Shown here: piece after piece, positions 39,820-52,344 of the stretch
Position numbering within the stretch: position 1 is the first letter of the stretch
Layout: each line of letters begins with the position of its first letter
From: Acheta domesticus
Taxonomy: Eukaryota > Arthropoda > Insecta > Orthoptera > Gryllidae
NCBI GenBank assembly: GCA_031308135.1
Contig: JAHLJT010002630.1
Coordinates: forward strand, 99,038,918-99,102,917
Direction: 5' to 3'
Length of the DNA: 64,000 bases
Program-made: the position numbers and the translations under genes
Notes under the pieces: model-generated
The model's input: the letters and a program-made list of their open reading frames with translations, nothing else
What the model was told of the DNA's origin: nothing
The model's database searches: none

Positions 39820-40135
39820 GTGACGTGACGTGGAGGGGCGTGGCGAGGAGTGGCGGGGCGTGGCAGAGCGTGGCGTGGCGGGGCGTGGCGGGGCGTGGCG
39901 GGGCGTGGCGTGGCGTGGCGTGGCGTGGCTGGGGTTGGCGTGGCGGGGTGGGGGTTGGCGTGGCGGGGTGGGGTTGGCATGACGGGGCAGGGGTTGGCGG
40001 AGCGGGGCGTGGCGGGGAAGGGCGTGGCGAGGCGTGGCGGGGCGGGGCGAGGAGTGGCGGGGCGTTGCGGGGCGTGGCCCGTGCGGGGTGGAGCGTGGCG
40101 GAGAGCGTCGCGGGCGGGGCGGGGCATGGGGTCAG
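39820..40135. repeat. GGCGTGGCGG-type minisatellite, array 1
   Basis: It is built from 5- and 10-bp units (ggcgt, ggcgg). ORFs up to 204 codons across it on both strands are repeat artefacts. Confidence 0.9.
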
Positions 40136-40660
40136 TTTTGCCAGGTGGTCTTAAGCATTCCCCACGAGATAGCGCTGCGATAGTCACCAAAACGACAAAA
40201 ACAAACACCAAATTCAAATAATGAGCATTTCATGTTTAAAATATATAGGGAGGTTTGGAAATTTAAAAAATACGAAAAATATTATTCATCATATATGACT
40301 ATCTTTTTATTATAAAAAATGTAATTAGTCGTAATTCATATAACGATAGAGGTATAAAATTACAGTAGTGTTATTGAGTAAAAGATAACGTAAGAGTTAC
40401 GAAGCCTAAAAGATAAAGGGTATCTTTGTATTACTCATTTTAATGACTGAAACAGAGGTATAGATTATTATTTGAGTGAATCTAGTTTATTCAGTTTCGT
40501 TTACGTTCTTCTATTTGTTTTTGAAAACAAAATTTTTTCAGCAGTATAATGAAAATGAAATCCCCCAAAAAATCCCTATAAACTTTTCTCCCCAAAAATT
40601 CCACTAAAGGCAAAAAACACCAAATTTAGTGATAAAGTCCTCAACCTGAGAACACTGGAA
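40136..40660. other. AT-rich DNA, no gene seen
   Basis: No supported gene or RNA was found between the two GC-rich arrays. Confidence 0.5.
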
Positions 40661-40885
40661 CCGGTGTGACGTGGCATGGAATGGCGAAGACCGCTGTGGA
40701 GTTGTGGGGGAGGAATGTGGTAACGCGGGTAACGGTGGGGTGTGGCTAGGAGTGGTGGGGCGTGGTGGCGAGCGAGACTCTTGCGAGGAGTCACGTGGCG
40801 TGACGTGGATGGCGGGTGGAATCCGCGTGGTGAGAAACATGGCGTGGCGGGCACGGAGCCACATTGCGTTCCGTGGCTTGGTGTG
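40660..40885. repeat. Degenerate GGCGT/GTGG minisatellite, array 2
   Basis: It has the same base bias and words (gtggcgtgacgtgg, ggcgtggcggg) as arrays 1 and 3 but is more decayed. It runs up to the 170-bp repeat that starts at 40899. Confidence 0.7.
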
Positions 40886-40898
40886 GCATCACCAACGA

Positions 40899-41068
40899 GT
40901 GGTACTACAAAATGGTACAGACCTTCTCGTATTAGTTTTCTGTCTTCTTTGGCCTGGGCTAGCTATTCGGACTTTCCACATACTCTTACCAGCTGCCTTC
41001 TATCGCTACCCAAAGTACGTTTTTTGACATCTTAATTTTTCGATTTCCTAATTGTAGAAGCGAAATAT
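40899..41068. repeat. 170-bp dispersed segment, copy A
   Basis: It aligns with 43298-43471 (shared words ctagctattcgga, cacatac, ccagctgcc, tctatcgc, tttttgacat, tttcctaat, gaaatatta). It lies directly after GGCGT array 2. Confidence 0.75.
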
Positions 41069-43297
41069 TACTTTAAGAATATTATAGAAGAGTAAAAGCT
41101 CGTTCTATATGGCAAATTTAATTGAAACATTTGGAACAGTTTTTAAGAAAATCGCACTTAAGCATTACTGTAAATGCAAAATTTGAATTGCATTTTCCCT
41201 CAATATTTGAATTTTTGAAAATTTTCATTGGAAGAAAATTTAAGCACTTCAACTTACAATTGCAATAATGTTTACAAATTGCTGAAAAGGTTCATATTAA
41301 AGACGTGAGAGAAATTACATTCGTGTAATTTTTGGAAAACAAATGAATATAGCAAAAATAATCCTTAATTAGCACTATCCATTCGAAAGGTTGAAGAAAA
41401 AATGTAGTTTGAGAAAATAGCGTTTAAGCGTTGCTGCCAATGCGAAATTTGAAGCTCCTTTTCACAGAAATTATTTGAGATTTCGAAAAGCATCATTTAA
41501 AGTCTTTTAAAGCACCTCCACTCACAAACGTAATAACGTATACAAATTGCTAGAAATGTGCATATCAAGCCATAAATAGTGTGAAGCTGCCATAACATGG
41601 GTGGTCGCAAAACAGCGGAGAAATGAATGTTGATGAAGAAAGGAACGTTTTTGCAACCTGCACCTACAACTTCATGTTTCAAATTGCAACTTGCAACTTC
41701 AGTTTTCAAATTATAACATCAGCTATAACTTTTGACGCCTTTGCAAGTTGGTTCAATACTATTTGCTATAATCGCAATATCTCTGAGAATTCACATGAAA
41801 GGAAGAAAATATATTGGAAAACGTAAATGTTGGTTTCTATGCATAATTGTCAGCTCATATTTCACGATAAAAAGGTTCAGTGTTGTCAATAGCGTCCCTA
41901 CGTTTTGATCCTGTTGTAAAATGGATGTGGCCGAACATTGGATTATTTTCAGCTTTTGCTATGCGTCCCCAATACTTTGTGTAATCCCACAGATTCCCGA
42001 CAGTATTGTAGATTCGTGGCAAGATGTTACTGTATTTGCATGCAGAATTCTTATTCGTAAAATAAAATATGTCGCTGAAATAACTCTTAGAAGTAAGTAA
42101 CCAAAATTGATTATCCTGAAAAAGTAAGAACTGAGCGCAGAGGACAAGAGAACAAAGTTGAGGGCACGGGATGGGAAGAATGAGGGGCAGTGGTGAGAGT
42201 AAATGAATGACTTCACTGAGCTCAAAGAATTTGATTAAAGGAAGAAATTTAATTCACTACTTTAACATTGAAGAGTGAAAAAATCAATTAACAATACCAT
42301 CCCAAAAGCGCTGGAACCTTATTGAAGAGTTCGCATTATTAGATTATATTGGCGATTCTTTTCTCGAAAGAACTTTTTTAAAGTAGAATCTCATACACAG
42401 ACGAGTGTATAGATAATAATAGATGCTAGATATGTTACTTAATAGATGCTAGTTATGTTCCTCGTCCATCTTTGGGAATAGAGAATTAAAGAAATTAATG
42501 ACCCTACAACAGCACATACTTCGTCGCATTATTTGGAACTGCTTCATAATTTCATAACTTGAGCCTGCAAAAGTTTTTCATAATCACAAAATATTTGCCG
42601 AAGCTGCGATACAACTTAAGTACTTAAGCTCAGCAAGCACTTCTATTACAAACATTACAAATAACAACCTTTCCCTTTTCAACTTTTTCTAAGGCGTATG
42701 AAACTCATATTAAAGAAATTAATAACATTATTTAAATATCTAATTATAAAGACCTAATTTCATTAATAAATCACATTTTCATATTGTAGTTACAGGAGGA
42801 TGCCTAAAAACGTTTAAACTGGTGCAATTTACGGAAATAATGAGTTCAACAATTTCCTGTTCAGATCGCATCATCAATTCAAATATTTCCGTTAAAATCT
42901 CGAAATCGATTTTCCGCAGCGCTATATAACCATGTAACAGTAAGCGTCTTTATTAATTTATAATAGAGAATGTGATGGCAAAACAAAGTCAAACAATTAA
43001 CAGAACAATTAATAATACGATTATCATCTTATTGGATGATACAATATAATAAACTAAGTACTGATGTGACCTACACCAGTGAAAGGTGTGATGTGACAGA
43101 GGAAGAGCGGCCTCCTGTTAGACGTTTAAGTCGTTTAAAAATGGTAGCAGGCCGGAACACAGAATTAAATATGTAATGAAGATTACACGAAGAATATAGT
43201 ACACTTGATGATGGGAAAAAGAAGTTCCCGAGACGTAAAGAAAGAATAAAATGACAAAAAAAATGTATTTGATGACAAACTGGCTACCATTGGAACT
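41069..43297. other. AT-rich DNA, no gene seen
   Basis: Minus-strand ORFs at 41959-42225 and 43118-43330 share a vaguely similar LLRVI.TY.IL stretch, which may mark an old dispersed repeat. Evidence is too weak to name it. Confidence 0.4.
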
Positions 43298-43471
43298 AGT
43301 AGTGCAACAGAATGGCACAGACTTCCCCATTAGATTTCTATTTCCTTCGGTCTCGGCTAGCTATTCGGAATTGTCACATACACCTGCCAGCTGCCATCTA
43401 TCGCCGCTCAAACTACATGTTTTTGACATTTTCTTGATTTTTTCGGTTTCCTAATGGTAGAACGGAAATAT
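43298..43471. repeat. 170-bp dispersed segment, copy B
   Basis: It is the partner of 40899-41068, here lying immediately before GGCGT array 3. Confidence 0.75.
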
Positions 43472-43481
43472 TAATATTGTG

Positions 43482-44044
43482 GCGTGCCGTGGCATGCGAT
43501 GGCGTGCCGTGGGTTGCCGTGGCGTGCTATGGCGTGGCGTGCCGTGGCGTGCCGTGGCGTGCCGTGGCGTGCCGTGGCGTGCCGTGACGTGGCGTGCCGT
43601 GGCCTGCCGCGGCGTGCCGTGCCGTGGCGTGCTGTGGCGTGCCTTGGCGGGTCATGGCGTGCCGTGGCGTGCTGTGACGTGGCGTGCCGTGGCGTGCCTT
43701 GGCGGGTCATGGCGTGCCGTGGCGTGCCGTGGCTTGCAGTGGCGTTGCGGGTCGTGGCGTGGCGTGCCGTGGTGTGCCGTGTGGTGTGCCGTGTGGTGTA
43801 CCGTGCCGTGACCTGCCGCGGCGTACCGTAATGTGGCGTGCCGTGGCGTGCCGTGGCGTGCCGTGGCGTGCCGTGGCGTGCCTTGGCGGGTCATGGCGTG
43901 TCTTGGCGTGCTGTGGCGTGGCGTGCCGTGGTGGGGCGTGGCGTGCCGTGACGTGCCGTGGCGTGGCGGGACGTGGTGTGGCGTGACGTGACGTCGCGTG
44001 GCGTGGCGTGGCGTGGCGTGGCGTGGCGTGGCGTGGCGTGTCGC
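43482..44044. repeat. GTGGCGTGCC minisatellite, array 3
   Basis: The 10-bp unit GTGGCGTGCC has variants (ggcgggtcat, gtggtgtgcc) and ends in a pure ggcgt run (about 44000-44040). All overlapping ORFs are artefacts of the array. Confidence 0.95.
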
Positions 44045-44058
44045 GAGAATGAACAGAG

Positions 44059-44321
44059 GGTGGATCTAGCCGATCATTTTGGGGGGGGTTCGTAGATATT
44101 TGAATCGTAGATTTTTGTTAAACAATTAAAATATTTGTTACTATATTGTATGTTATTTATGTATTGTAGATATGATACTATACAGTAATATGGTTTAAAT
44201 AACTATATAATTCACACATTATTAAATATTTAAATCAATTTTGCCAAATAAAGGCAGGTAAACGAAAACTCCAGGCCTTTTTTGGGGGTCGATGGCTCCT
44301 ATGCCCCCCCCTGGATCCGCA
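44059..44321. mobile_element. Possible MITE with GGATCYAG ends
   Basis: The left edge gtggatctag..ttttggggggggtt and the right edge tgcccccccctggatccgc are imperfect reverse complements around AT-rich DNA. No clear target duplication is present. Confidence 0.3.
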
Positions 44322-47120
44322 GTAAGGATGGGCCTGCACTCAACCATGGCTGACAATAACCACTCATCTGCCCGTCACTGAAGTGGCCTAGCATAGCGGC
44401 GTGGGGCGAGGTGCTGCTCAGGAATTACTCAAAATTGCACTAAATTTCTACCCCTCGAATATAGAAGAATTCGCGTAAGAACAAGCGAAAGTGACAGTTC
44501 GCTAACATCACATGTAATTCAGAGAAGTATCCCTCCGCCGCGGCAGCCGTTCAGAGACACGTGCATCAGTATGCACCTTACATTCAAGACTCGGTTTTAA
44601 AATAAACATAATATTTATCACGCAAAAAGTAAATTCCATATAATGTGTATAAAAAAAATAAATTTTTACGGAAAAGCACATAGCACTATACTTCCTAATT
44701 TCAATTATTGCTCGTGGCGCACTATATTTTCGTCGAACGAGGACATCACAAAAGGAAGCGTCGAAACCATTAACAAGTTAGCCAACTGCAAACGAACGAA
44801 TCGAGGAAGGAGAGTTCAATGGGATCAAGGACTCAACGACCACAGAACCTTCGGTTATGTTGCCAGCCCTAGCTGTCAAAATTGCTTGTTCTTACATGAA
44901 TCTCTCTTTACCAGTGTGCCGATGGTGTAGTGGATAATTACGAGTTTTGTAGTGTCTATAAGCAGAAAGTTTAAATTGGTTTGCCATGTGTTATCTTGGA
45001 GGTTTTTAATTATTCTTTGTAAAGTGTGTAAAAAATAACATCAGTTTTCGTTTTGTGGCGCAGCCAATGAAATGTTCCTTCTGAAAATAAACGCGCTCTT
45101 TGTTCTCGTTGGAAATAATTCTCCTTTTCTATAGTGTTTCCCTTTCTTGTGAAAGGTTTCGAAAATTGTTACACGTTCACCCTCTCGCTAACAGTACCAC
45201 AAATCCCACTTGTGTCTATCGATCAGAACTTCAACCCCGGTACGCAGGAGTGGTAAACTAGCTCGCCAACCGTGTCGCTTCTGGTCTCTCTAGAACAGCG
45301 TCTGCCAATTGGAGAAGAAACGACGTCAAAGCAGCCTTCTCCTCCATGAGAAGGCGCTCATAGAAGCAGTGTGAGCAAAGGGGGGAGAGAGGGAGGGGGT
45401 ACACTCTGTTCGCCGGTGACAAAAGCCAGAGAAACCCGCATGATCAAAATAACGTCCAATAGCCTACAATCATCAGATGAGAAAATGATTTTGCAGATAG
45501 AAGATTATGAAAAAGATGCTGAAAATCACTAGGATTTACAACATCCCACGAAAAAACTGGACTTGAAATAACCGCGCCCGGATTCCAAATTCTCCGACAT
45601 GAACCCTACCGGGTATTTATTACTTTAATTATTGTTTTGATACAAACTAATTTTGTTGTGTTATATAGCATTGTATAAAATATTATTGTACTAAAATTTT
45701 AAAATTGTCTTCTCCAAAAATGCTGCGTATTAGATGAACGGAAGCGGAAGGACAGCACTGCTTACGATAAACAGAGTCGGATATTGCTTTGAGTTATGTA
45801 ATAATCTATGCTCTATTTTTCAAATTTCTCATATTGTTATTTAATCGAACATTCTACATAATAATTACCATTGAAAAAGTAATTTATCAAACAAACCTCC
45901 CCTCTTCGGGCACTTATTTTGTTCCGCGGCTCGGTTCGCACCAGAGGAACAGATTTTTGTGACGTCACAGAGCATCGACTTGGCAAGCACTGCTCTAGAT
46001 TATACGAGCACAGAAGCAAAACAAATACACAGTGTCTACCGTCCTGGGACCCATTCACGGCAAGAGAACATGGGGAGACATAAAAGAAATGAGGCCGACG
46101 AATTGAACGACCTCGAAAAGCAGTGGTAGCGAGTCGTAGCGAATAGATGCCTACGGAAATTCTGGCAGTTTTTTTTCCCCCTGAAGTCTGTTGTTCGCAG
46201 AAGTGTTACGTTTTTCAGAACTCTATTCCAAATCCGCACAACTCGACACGTCGCAGAAGACAGAGTTCTATGTTCTCCAACTTAAAAAAGTGATGTTCAT
46301 GTGTTGCCCAGCTCAAAGATAGCGTGACAACACAATTTTCAGTAAGTTATTTCACGCAGATCTTTCGAAAAAATATACACAAGTCATTTTATTTCCATTC
46401 GCTAGATGTGATATCGCACTGCATACAAGTGTGTTCAGTATCCAACTTGTTATTTTTATCTGCGCTTTCGAACTTTGATCTTGAATTACTGATTTTATCT
46501 TTGCATTCAAAATTCGCAATTCACAAGTTCTGTCAACACTTCACACGTATAGATTACAATTTTACAGTGCCTTTGCTTTCCTTAGCCTACTTCATGTCAA
46601 CCTGAATAAGTCGTTTATTTCGCAAATGACTTTTTTCTCTACAGATGCCATCGAACCTTTATATGATAAGTGTCACCATTTAATAAATTATGTGATGTTC
46701 CTGCACTTGTGATGTGGTGGGCATGTTTCCTCCAGCGAAGGAACATGGTACATAAAATTTTCGTTGTACCGGTCCGATAGTGGAAATTACTTAAATCCAT
46801 TAATTAAGTTAATTATTAAACATTAAATATTCTTCACTAATTCTAACAAATCATCTTCACTAATTCTGCAATAACATAATATACAAACAGTATATCAAAA
46901 AAGGATTATACTTTATATTATTATAACAATTTTCATTAAATGATTATATCAAAAAAGTTTCAATTCCATTATACAACACGTGAATAGCAAATTTTTTATG
47001 ACTGGCGACCTCTTCCTTCGAGCCTTAGTGTCGCATTACATCGGCTGTGTCGTACGCAGCGACGCACTAAGAGACTCCAGTTGCAAGGCGCAGCGGGATA
47101 TAGGCGCTATAAAACAATCC
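44322..47120. other. No confident gene
   Basis: ORFs of up to 95 codons (44643-44930, 46324-46605) show no recognised domain. tRNA-like words near 44915 and 45240 lack a partner box. Confidence 0.5.
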
Positions 47121-47124
47121 AATA

Positions 47125-47307
47125 CAACAAACCCTCGTTAGCACGAACTCGTTTAACACGAATTTCGCCTTAACACGAACAATACTTTGGTCCCAGTAAG
47201 GGACCAAAGGTAATACGGACATTTATAATACTGGATAACACGCATTTTTATAACAGGAACTTCGATAATTTCAGTCCCTTGGAATTTGTGTTAACGAGGG
47301 TTTACTG
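47125..47307. mobile_element. pogo/Tigger-type MITE, 183 bp
   Basis: TA flanks both ends (47123-47124 and 47308-47309). The terminal repeat reads CAACAAACCCTCGTTAGCAC on the left and CAGTAAACCCTCGTTAACAC (reverse complement) on the right. A perfect 10-bp hairpin, CTTTGGTCCC (47185-47194) with GGGACCAAAG (47200-47209), lies inside. No transposase is present. Confidence 0.8.
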
Positions 47308-47329
47308 TATTTGCACTTTTCCTGTCACT

Positions 47330-47560
47330 GCAGTGTCACTAAACGGGAGGCCCTAGATTTAAATCCCGACTGTTGAAGGATTTACGTCACTAGCCAGATA
47401 GCTAGGTCGTATTAAGCCGCTACCTAGCGACCGGCTGCTTTGATCTGTAGTTTTCCGTGGTTACCATAATCAAAACAAGGTGAATGCCGGAGCAATATTC
47501 TAATGCAATATCCAAGAAACGCACATGATATTTCCTTCCTTTCCCCCTCCTCTCCCCTAA
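47330..47560 (+). mobile_element. SINE family A, diverged
   Basis: The head (cactgcagtgtcactaaacgggaggccctagatttaaatcccgac, read in parts) has a decayed B box, GATTTAAATCC. The body words gccggctgctttgatc and gaatgccggagcaa are clear. It ends in the CA-rich array. Confidence 0.6.
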
Positions 47561-48155
47561 CACACACAAACACAAACACAAAAACACACACACAAACACA
47601 AACACAAAAACACACACACAAACACAAACACAAAAACACACACACAAACACAAACACAAAAACACACACACAAACACAAAAACACACACACAAACACAAA
47701 CACAAAAGCACACACACAAACACAAACATAAAAACACACACACACAAACACAAACACAAAAACACAAACACAAAAACACACACACAAACACACACATAAA
47801 CACAAAAACACACACACACAAACACAAAAACACACAAACACAAAAACACACACACACAAACACAAAAACACACACACACAAACACAAAAACACACACACA
47901 CAAACACAAAAACACACACACAAACAAAAACACACACAAACACAAAAACACACACAAACACAAAAACACACACACAAACACAAAAACACGCACACAAAGA
48001 CACGCACACAAAGACAAAAACACACACACAAACACAAAACCACACACACACAAACACAAAAACACGCACACAAAGACAAAAACACACACACAAACACAAA
48101 AACACACACACAAAGACAAAAACACACACACAAACACAAAAACACACAAGCATAA

Positions 48156-48187
<32 letters not shown>
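47560..48187. repeat. Compound CA-rich array
   Basis: Cacacacaaacacaaaaa-type units of about 14-24 bp repeat over 630 bp. It starts where SINE family A copies carry their internal CA tract, so it looks like a large expansion of it. Cysteine/valine-rich minus-strand ORFs of 230-255 codons are artefacts. Confidence 0.9.
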
Positions 48188-48189
<2 letters not shown>

Positions 48190-48950
48190 CAGTCGCGGTT
48201 GGTGCCCCAACGGCCTAGAGGTTGCACCTCCATCGAATGACGGAAATGTAATTTCCAAATTGTCAAAACACGAATATATAATAAAAATGTAAGCAATTCA
48301 AGTAAATCAATGAAAACTAAGTTAAGTAAAAGACTGCACTGAAAAATTACTTACATAATTTTATGCGTAGTGTCCGTGTCAGGTAAACAGACTTTCCACA
48401 CACATGAATGTCATAGATTTCCACTGGGCATTTTAGTTCGAGTAGTTCGAGTCCTGTACATTGCCACAATCACTCGACACTTCGACACCGTTTAGATAAA
48501 TAAAATTATTTTATTTTCAAAGTTTCACTACATTCGCGTGTTTTGTAATAATGAATGATCGTTCCACACGCACGGTCGTTTTCCCACCAGCTGTCTCCAA
48601 CTGTCACCGCAGGGCTGCTGCAGACGAAAATACGCATCAACCGTAAGACAAAGAAAGGAACTTCCTTCCAGAACAGCCAACTTTACAAAAATATAAGTGT
48701 ATATTTTTAATCAATAAACCTAATATCAAATGAAAATAAATTCTCTAACCATCGTAAATAATGTATTAAATGTCATCAATTATTGAGTGAAGTTGTCTAC
48801 TTTCAATAACAGGCGAAATTCATAAAATTAAGTTACAGCTAGTGTCAGACGAAGACAGAAAATTGGGATTCCCCTCAGGACACCGCGCAGCGCTCGGCGT
48901 TCAACCTCCCCTCCCACCCATTGATTGTCGCACCGAAGGCCCCATATTAA
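48188..48950. other. No gene seen
   Basis: No supported feature was found between the array and the AT-rich element. Confidence 0.5.
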
Positions 48951-48957
48951 AGGGTGA

Positions 48958-49634
48958 TAGAGACCGGATTTTTATGTTATTGCGTATTTTTTGTCTTTCT
49001 ACTTACCGTTCTCAAAATAATAATCTTGGCGAATCATAGCTCTCCTAACACAATATCGATTTTTTTTGTTACATATTTTTCATATTTAGTACTATATTAC
49101 ATATTTTGCTCTTTTCACAATACATTTTCTTATTTTATCAATTTTCTTCTATTTAATTCCATATTTTTGATGAAAAGATGTATTTTTTTTAAATATCAGC
49201 ATTTTCCCTACATTATTGGGGAAATCTGGGTGTCCAAATCATCATTGACACCGCGTTTTGTGATTTGTACCCTTAATTTCGGAGAAAAATTTGCGATCAC
49301 TGACGTGTAACACATCGATGAAGATTCTACAGTGAATGTTGGCTGGTCGTAGATCTTGCCAGTTTGTGTGATGGCTTCTATTGCGATTAGTGCGGCTGCT
49401 AAACTACGGTCCTGGATTACAATGCTTTTTCTACTGACGAGAAAGTTGTATGATGTGAAGTGAGCAGTTTTTATAAATTTAATTTCGAATTACGTAAATG
49501 TATTTTATTATTAGTGTATTTACATATTACATATTATATCGGATTTTACATATGTATTACATTTTCTTGCTGTTTACATTACATATTTATGTACATATTT
49601 TGACGTTTTATATTACATATTTTTCCGGTCTCTA
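48958..49634. mobile_element. AT-rich hAT-like element with TAGAGACCGG ends
   Basis: TAGAGACCGG at 48958 is matched by its reverse complement, CCGGTCTCTA, ending at 49634. The inner sequence is rich in tacatattt words on the plus strand. Flanks gggtgata and tagtgata give a possible 8-bp duplication with mismatches. TAG-starting termini occur in some hAT families. No transposase was seen. Confidence 0.5.
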
Positions 49635-49920
49635 GTGATAAAGCATAGGGCCAAAAATAAATGCAGTAAACGCAGTAACAGAGGCAAGAGCCAAGAGCGA
49701 GGTGCAATACTAGGGGATCACCAGACGCCTGTTAGGCGCTCTTTGCACTTCAAAGAGATTTCACATACATCGATATTCCTGCAACATCTTGAATAGTGAA
49801 CGTCATCAAATCGAGAACGTATATTCCTAACATATTATAAAATATTTTTCGACTTTCTGACGCTTGTGCAACCGTGCAACCCAAGTTCGAGCCGCCACTC
49901 TCACACTTAACACTCTTATC

Positions 49921-50105
49921 TGCACATTACCACATTTGTGAGGAGACCGGTTGGGAGCTTGGAACTTGTCCCGGCTAGGGAATCTTCCCGCATCAGGAAA
50001 TACCTGGAGGTGGAAACTCCGCAAGCCGTCGTGTAAGTCTGTGGCGGATCTCATGTTCTAGTTGGGGAGGAACAACGCAAGCATGTACTACACTTACGAG
50101 ACTAA
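49921..50105 (+). mobile_element. SINE family A, 3' part only
   Basis: The blocks gagaccggttgggagctt, acttgtcccggct and aaatacctgg, then tactacacttacgagactaat, match the 3' third of 53256-53829. Confidence 0.6.
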
Positions 50106-50142
50106 TGACCAGAGATGTTAACAGGTCACGAAATTATCACAG

Positions 50143-50525
50143 GTAATACCACATGTGCTTTGGAAATGTCGATTTATCTGAGAATTTCCGAAGCACGAAT
50201 GGTATTTAATAGGACTATTCTACGAGTGAAATTACGTCCAACAGAGTTCCGAAATGGACCAAATATTGAAAATAACGTCAAGATCAAAGAGGTTATGTTA
50301 CAGTACATACGCGGTTTATTCGAAATCGACATGGCGATCGATGTATAGTTGTATACCGCCTCCTACGATAGATGAGACATAGTTTATAATTGGCCAGTAG
50401 GGAGAAGCGGTAAGAAAAATCGGATAGAAAAAGCGATGAACTTTTTGAGATTCAAAATGTCCCAATCAGGGATGTGTGTGTATAGTTAAATACAATTGGT
50501 TCTAATTTCACGAGTGGAATAGTCA
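50143..50525 (+). repeat. Dispersed repeat R, copy 1
   Basis: It aligns with 58865-59262 from gtaataccac to tggaatagtc. Shared blocks include ggtatttaataggactatt, ccaaatattgaaaat, cggtttatt..gacat and gagggagaagcggtaagaaa (allowing changes). Function unknown. Confidence 0.75.
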
Positions 50526-51640
50526 ATCAAATTCCCAACGGTGCACAGTTAGAATTTTTGTTGAGGAGTAACTGCAGTGTGGTGGATGGCTCAGTATTTC
50601 CTAAATCTGTTTCCTGAAAGAGCATCAGGTACACATACAGGTACAGGAACAGAATGCACACGCTTTTCCTATTCTCGTCTGGTGCAAAAAGAGATAGAGA
50701 AACAAGAAATATTCTGATCTGCAGGTAAATTGGGAAGAGTCTGAAAACTGAGGATCAACCAATTACCACCTTGCTACCTTGAAAGTGTATAAACAAACTA
50801 CACACCAAGAAGAAACATACTTCAAGAAAGAAGGAAACTGTCCTGAAATTGACCCCTGACATGAATTAACCTTCATCACAAACAGTTCATGCCTGTGAAT
50901 ACGTACTAGTACAATAGGCGATGATAGTTTACGAGAGTAGTTTCTCTTCACGAGATAAAAAGACAAATGCAGCTGTCTACCTGAATTTATTGGAAGAGAA
51001 AGAGTAATGTGATAGAGAGGAACTTTTCAGAGAAAGAGAGGGGAAGAATCCACAGCTAGAACGCCGTGCAAGCTGAAATGCGGGGTTGGAGCAATGTGGG
51101 CATGTGGCCCATAGGAATCTCATTTGCTGTTTGATTACGTTAAATTCAAATATAAAAAAATCTCACCCTATATCACTAAATTTTCTGATTTCATACGGAG
51201 ATCTCGGGACCATAGCATGCTATGTTACAATACTTAAGTTTTGAGAAAACGGAGAGTAAAGGTTTACACATTGCATTCTACACACAGGGATAAAAACATT
51301 GATTTACGTATAATATTGTCATCTTGCAGCGAATCTTTAAAACAAAAACCCAACATCTAGATACACCTATGGGGCGTCGAAATACACAAATATTTCAATT
51401 TCACCAGAAATGTGGCTTAGCGTGTTACTGCCCCCAAGGTCTTCCTATTCTTGCGGTACTAAATTTGTCTATTGGTTTGAGCTCATTCCCCCTCAGGCTC
51501 AACGCATTCCCGCCGCCTCCACTCGGGGCGGTCGCCGAGGGCCATTCGAGGGCCACTCGAGGGCCATAAAGCGCCGGACGAGGGAGAATGGGCGTTAGCA
51601 CAACAGCGCGGATGGCGCGCTGGCTGATGAAAGAGGGGGG
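50526..51640. other. No gene seen
   Basis: No supported gene was found. GC content rises from about 51480 toward the minisatellite. Confidence 0.5.
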
Positions 51641-52300
51641 CGCCGGGGGGGAGGTGGGTGAGCGGACGGCGGAAGTAGACGGGCGGACAAGCGCGTGGGT
51701 AGAGGGACGAGAAGCAAGTGAGCACGGCGGGCCTGAGGACGGGCGAGCGCGAGGACGGATGGACGGACGGGCGGGCGGGCGGACGGGCAGGCGGACGAGC
51801 GGGCAGGCGGGCAGGCGGGCAGGCGGGCGGGCGGGCGGGCGGGCGGGCGGGCGGGCGGGCGGGCGGGCGGGTGCGAGGACGGGCGCGAGGACGGGCGCGA
51901 GGACGGGCGCGAGGACGGGCGCGAGGACGGGCGCGAGGACGGGCGCGAGGACGGGCGCGAGGACGGGCGCGAGGACGGGCGCGAGGACGGGCGCGAGGAC
52001 GGGCGCGAGGACGGGCGCGAGGACGGGCGCGAGGACGGGCGCGAGGACGGGCGCGAGGGCGGGGCGCGAGGGCGGGCGCGAGGGCGGGCGCGAGGACGGG
52101 CGCGAGGACGGGCGCGAGAACGGGCGCGAGAACGGGCGGGCGCGAGGACGGACGGCCGGATGCCAGGATGGACGGACGGACAAACGGACGGACGGGTGGG
52201 CGCGAGGACGGCGGGAGGGCGGGCGCGAGGACGAACAGGCGGACGCGAGGACGGGCGGGCGAGCGTGAGGACGAACGGGACCGAGCCGAGTAGATATGAG
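51640..52300. repeat. GC-rich minisatellite, 12-bp core GCGAGGACGGGC
   Basis: A ggcgggc(g) run (51770-51870) leads into about 15 near-perfect GCGAGGACGGGC units (about 51872-52060), then degenerate units to 52300. The 12-bp period keeps every frame open. ORFs of 190-330 codons on both strands (GARTGART, APVLAPVL and similar) are artefacts. Confidence 0.95.
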
Positions 52301-52344
52301 GACGGGCAGACATGAGAACGGACGAAAATGAGGGGGTGGAAATG

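Noticed and set aside
39603..40217. 204-codon minus-strand ORF that starts with a signal-peptide-like hydrophobic stretch
   Set aside because: Only about 20 residues look like a signal peptide. The rest is translated GGCGT array, and no splice or expression evidence can be seen.
44915..44980. A-box-like word tggtgtagtgg
   Set aside because: No B box follows at the right distance, so a tRNA gene is not supported.
45225..45290. tRNA-like stretch with a B-box-like word on the minus strand
   Set aside because: The A and B boxes both have mismatches and no cloverleaf could be drawn. It was not related to the three SINE families.
47420..48258. Cysteine/valine-rich ORFs of up to 255 codons
   Set aside because: They translate the CA-rich array.
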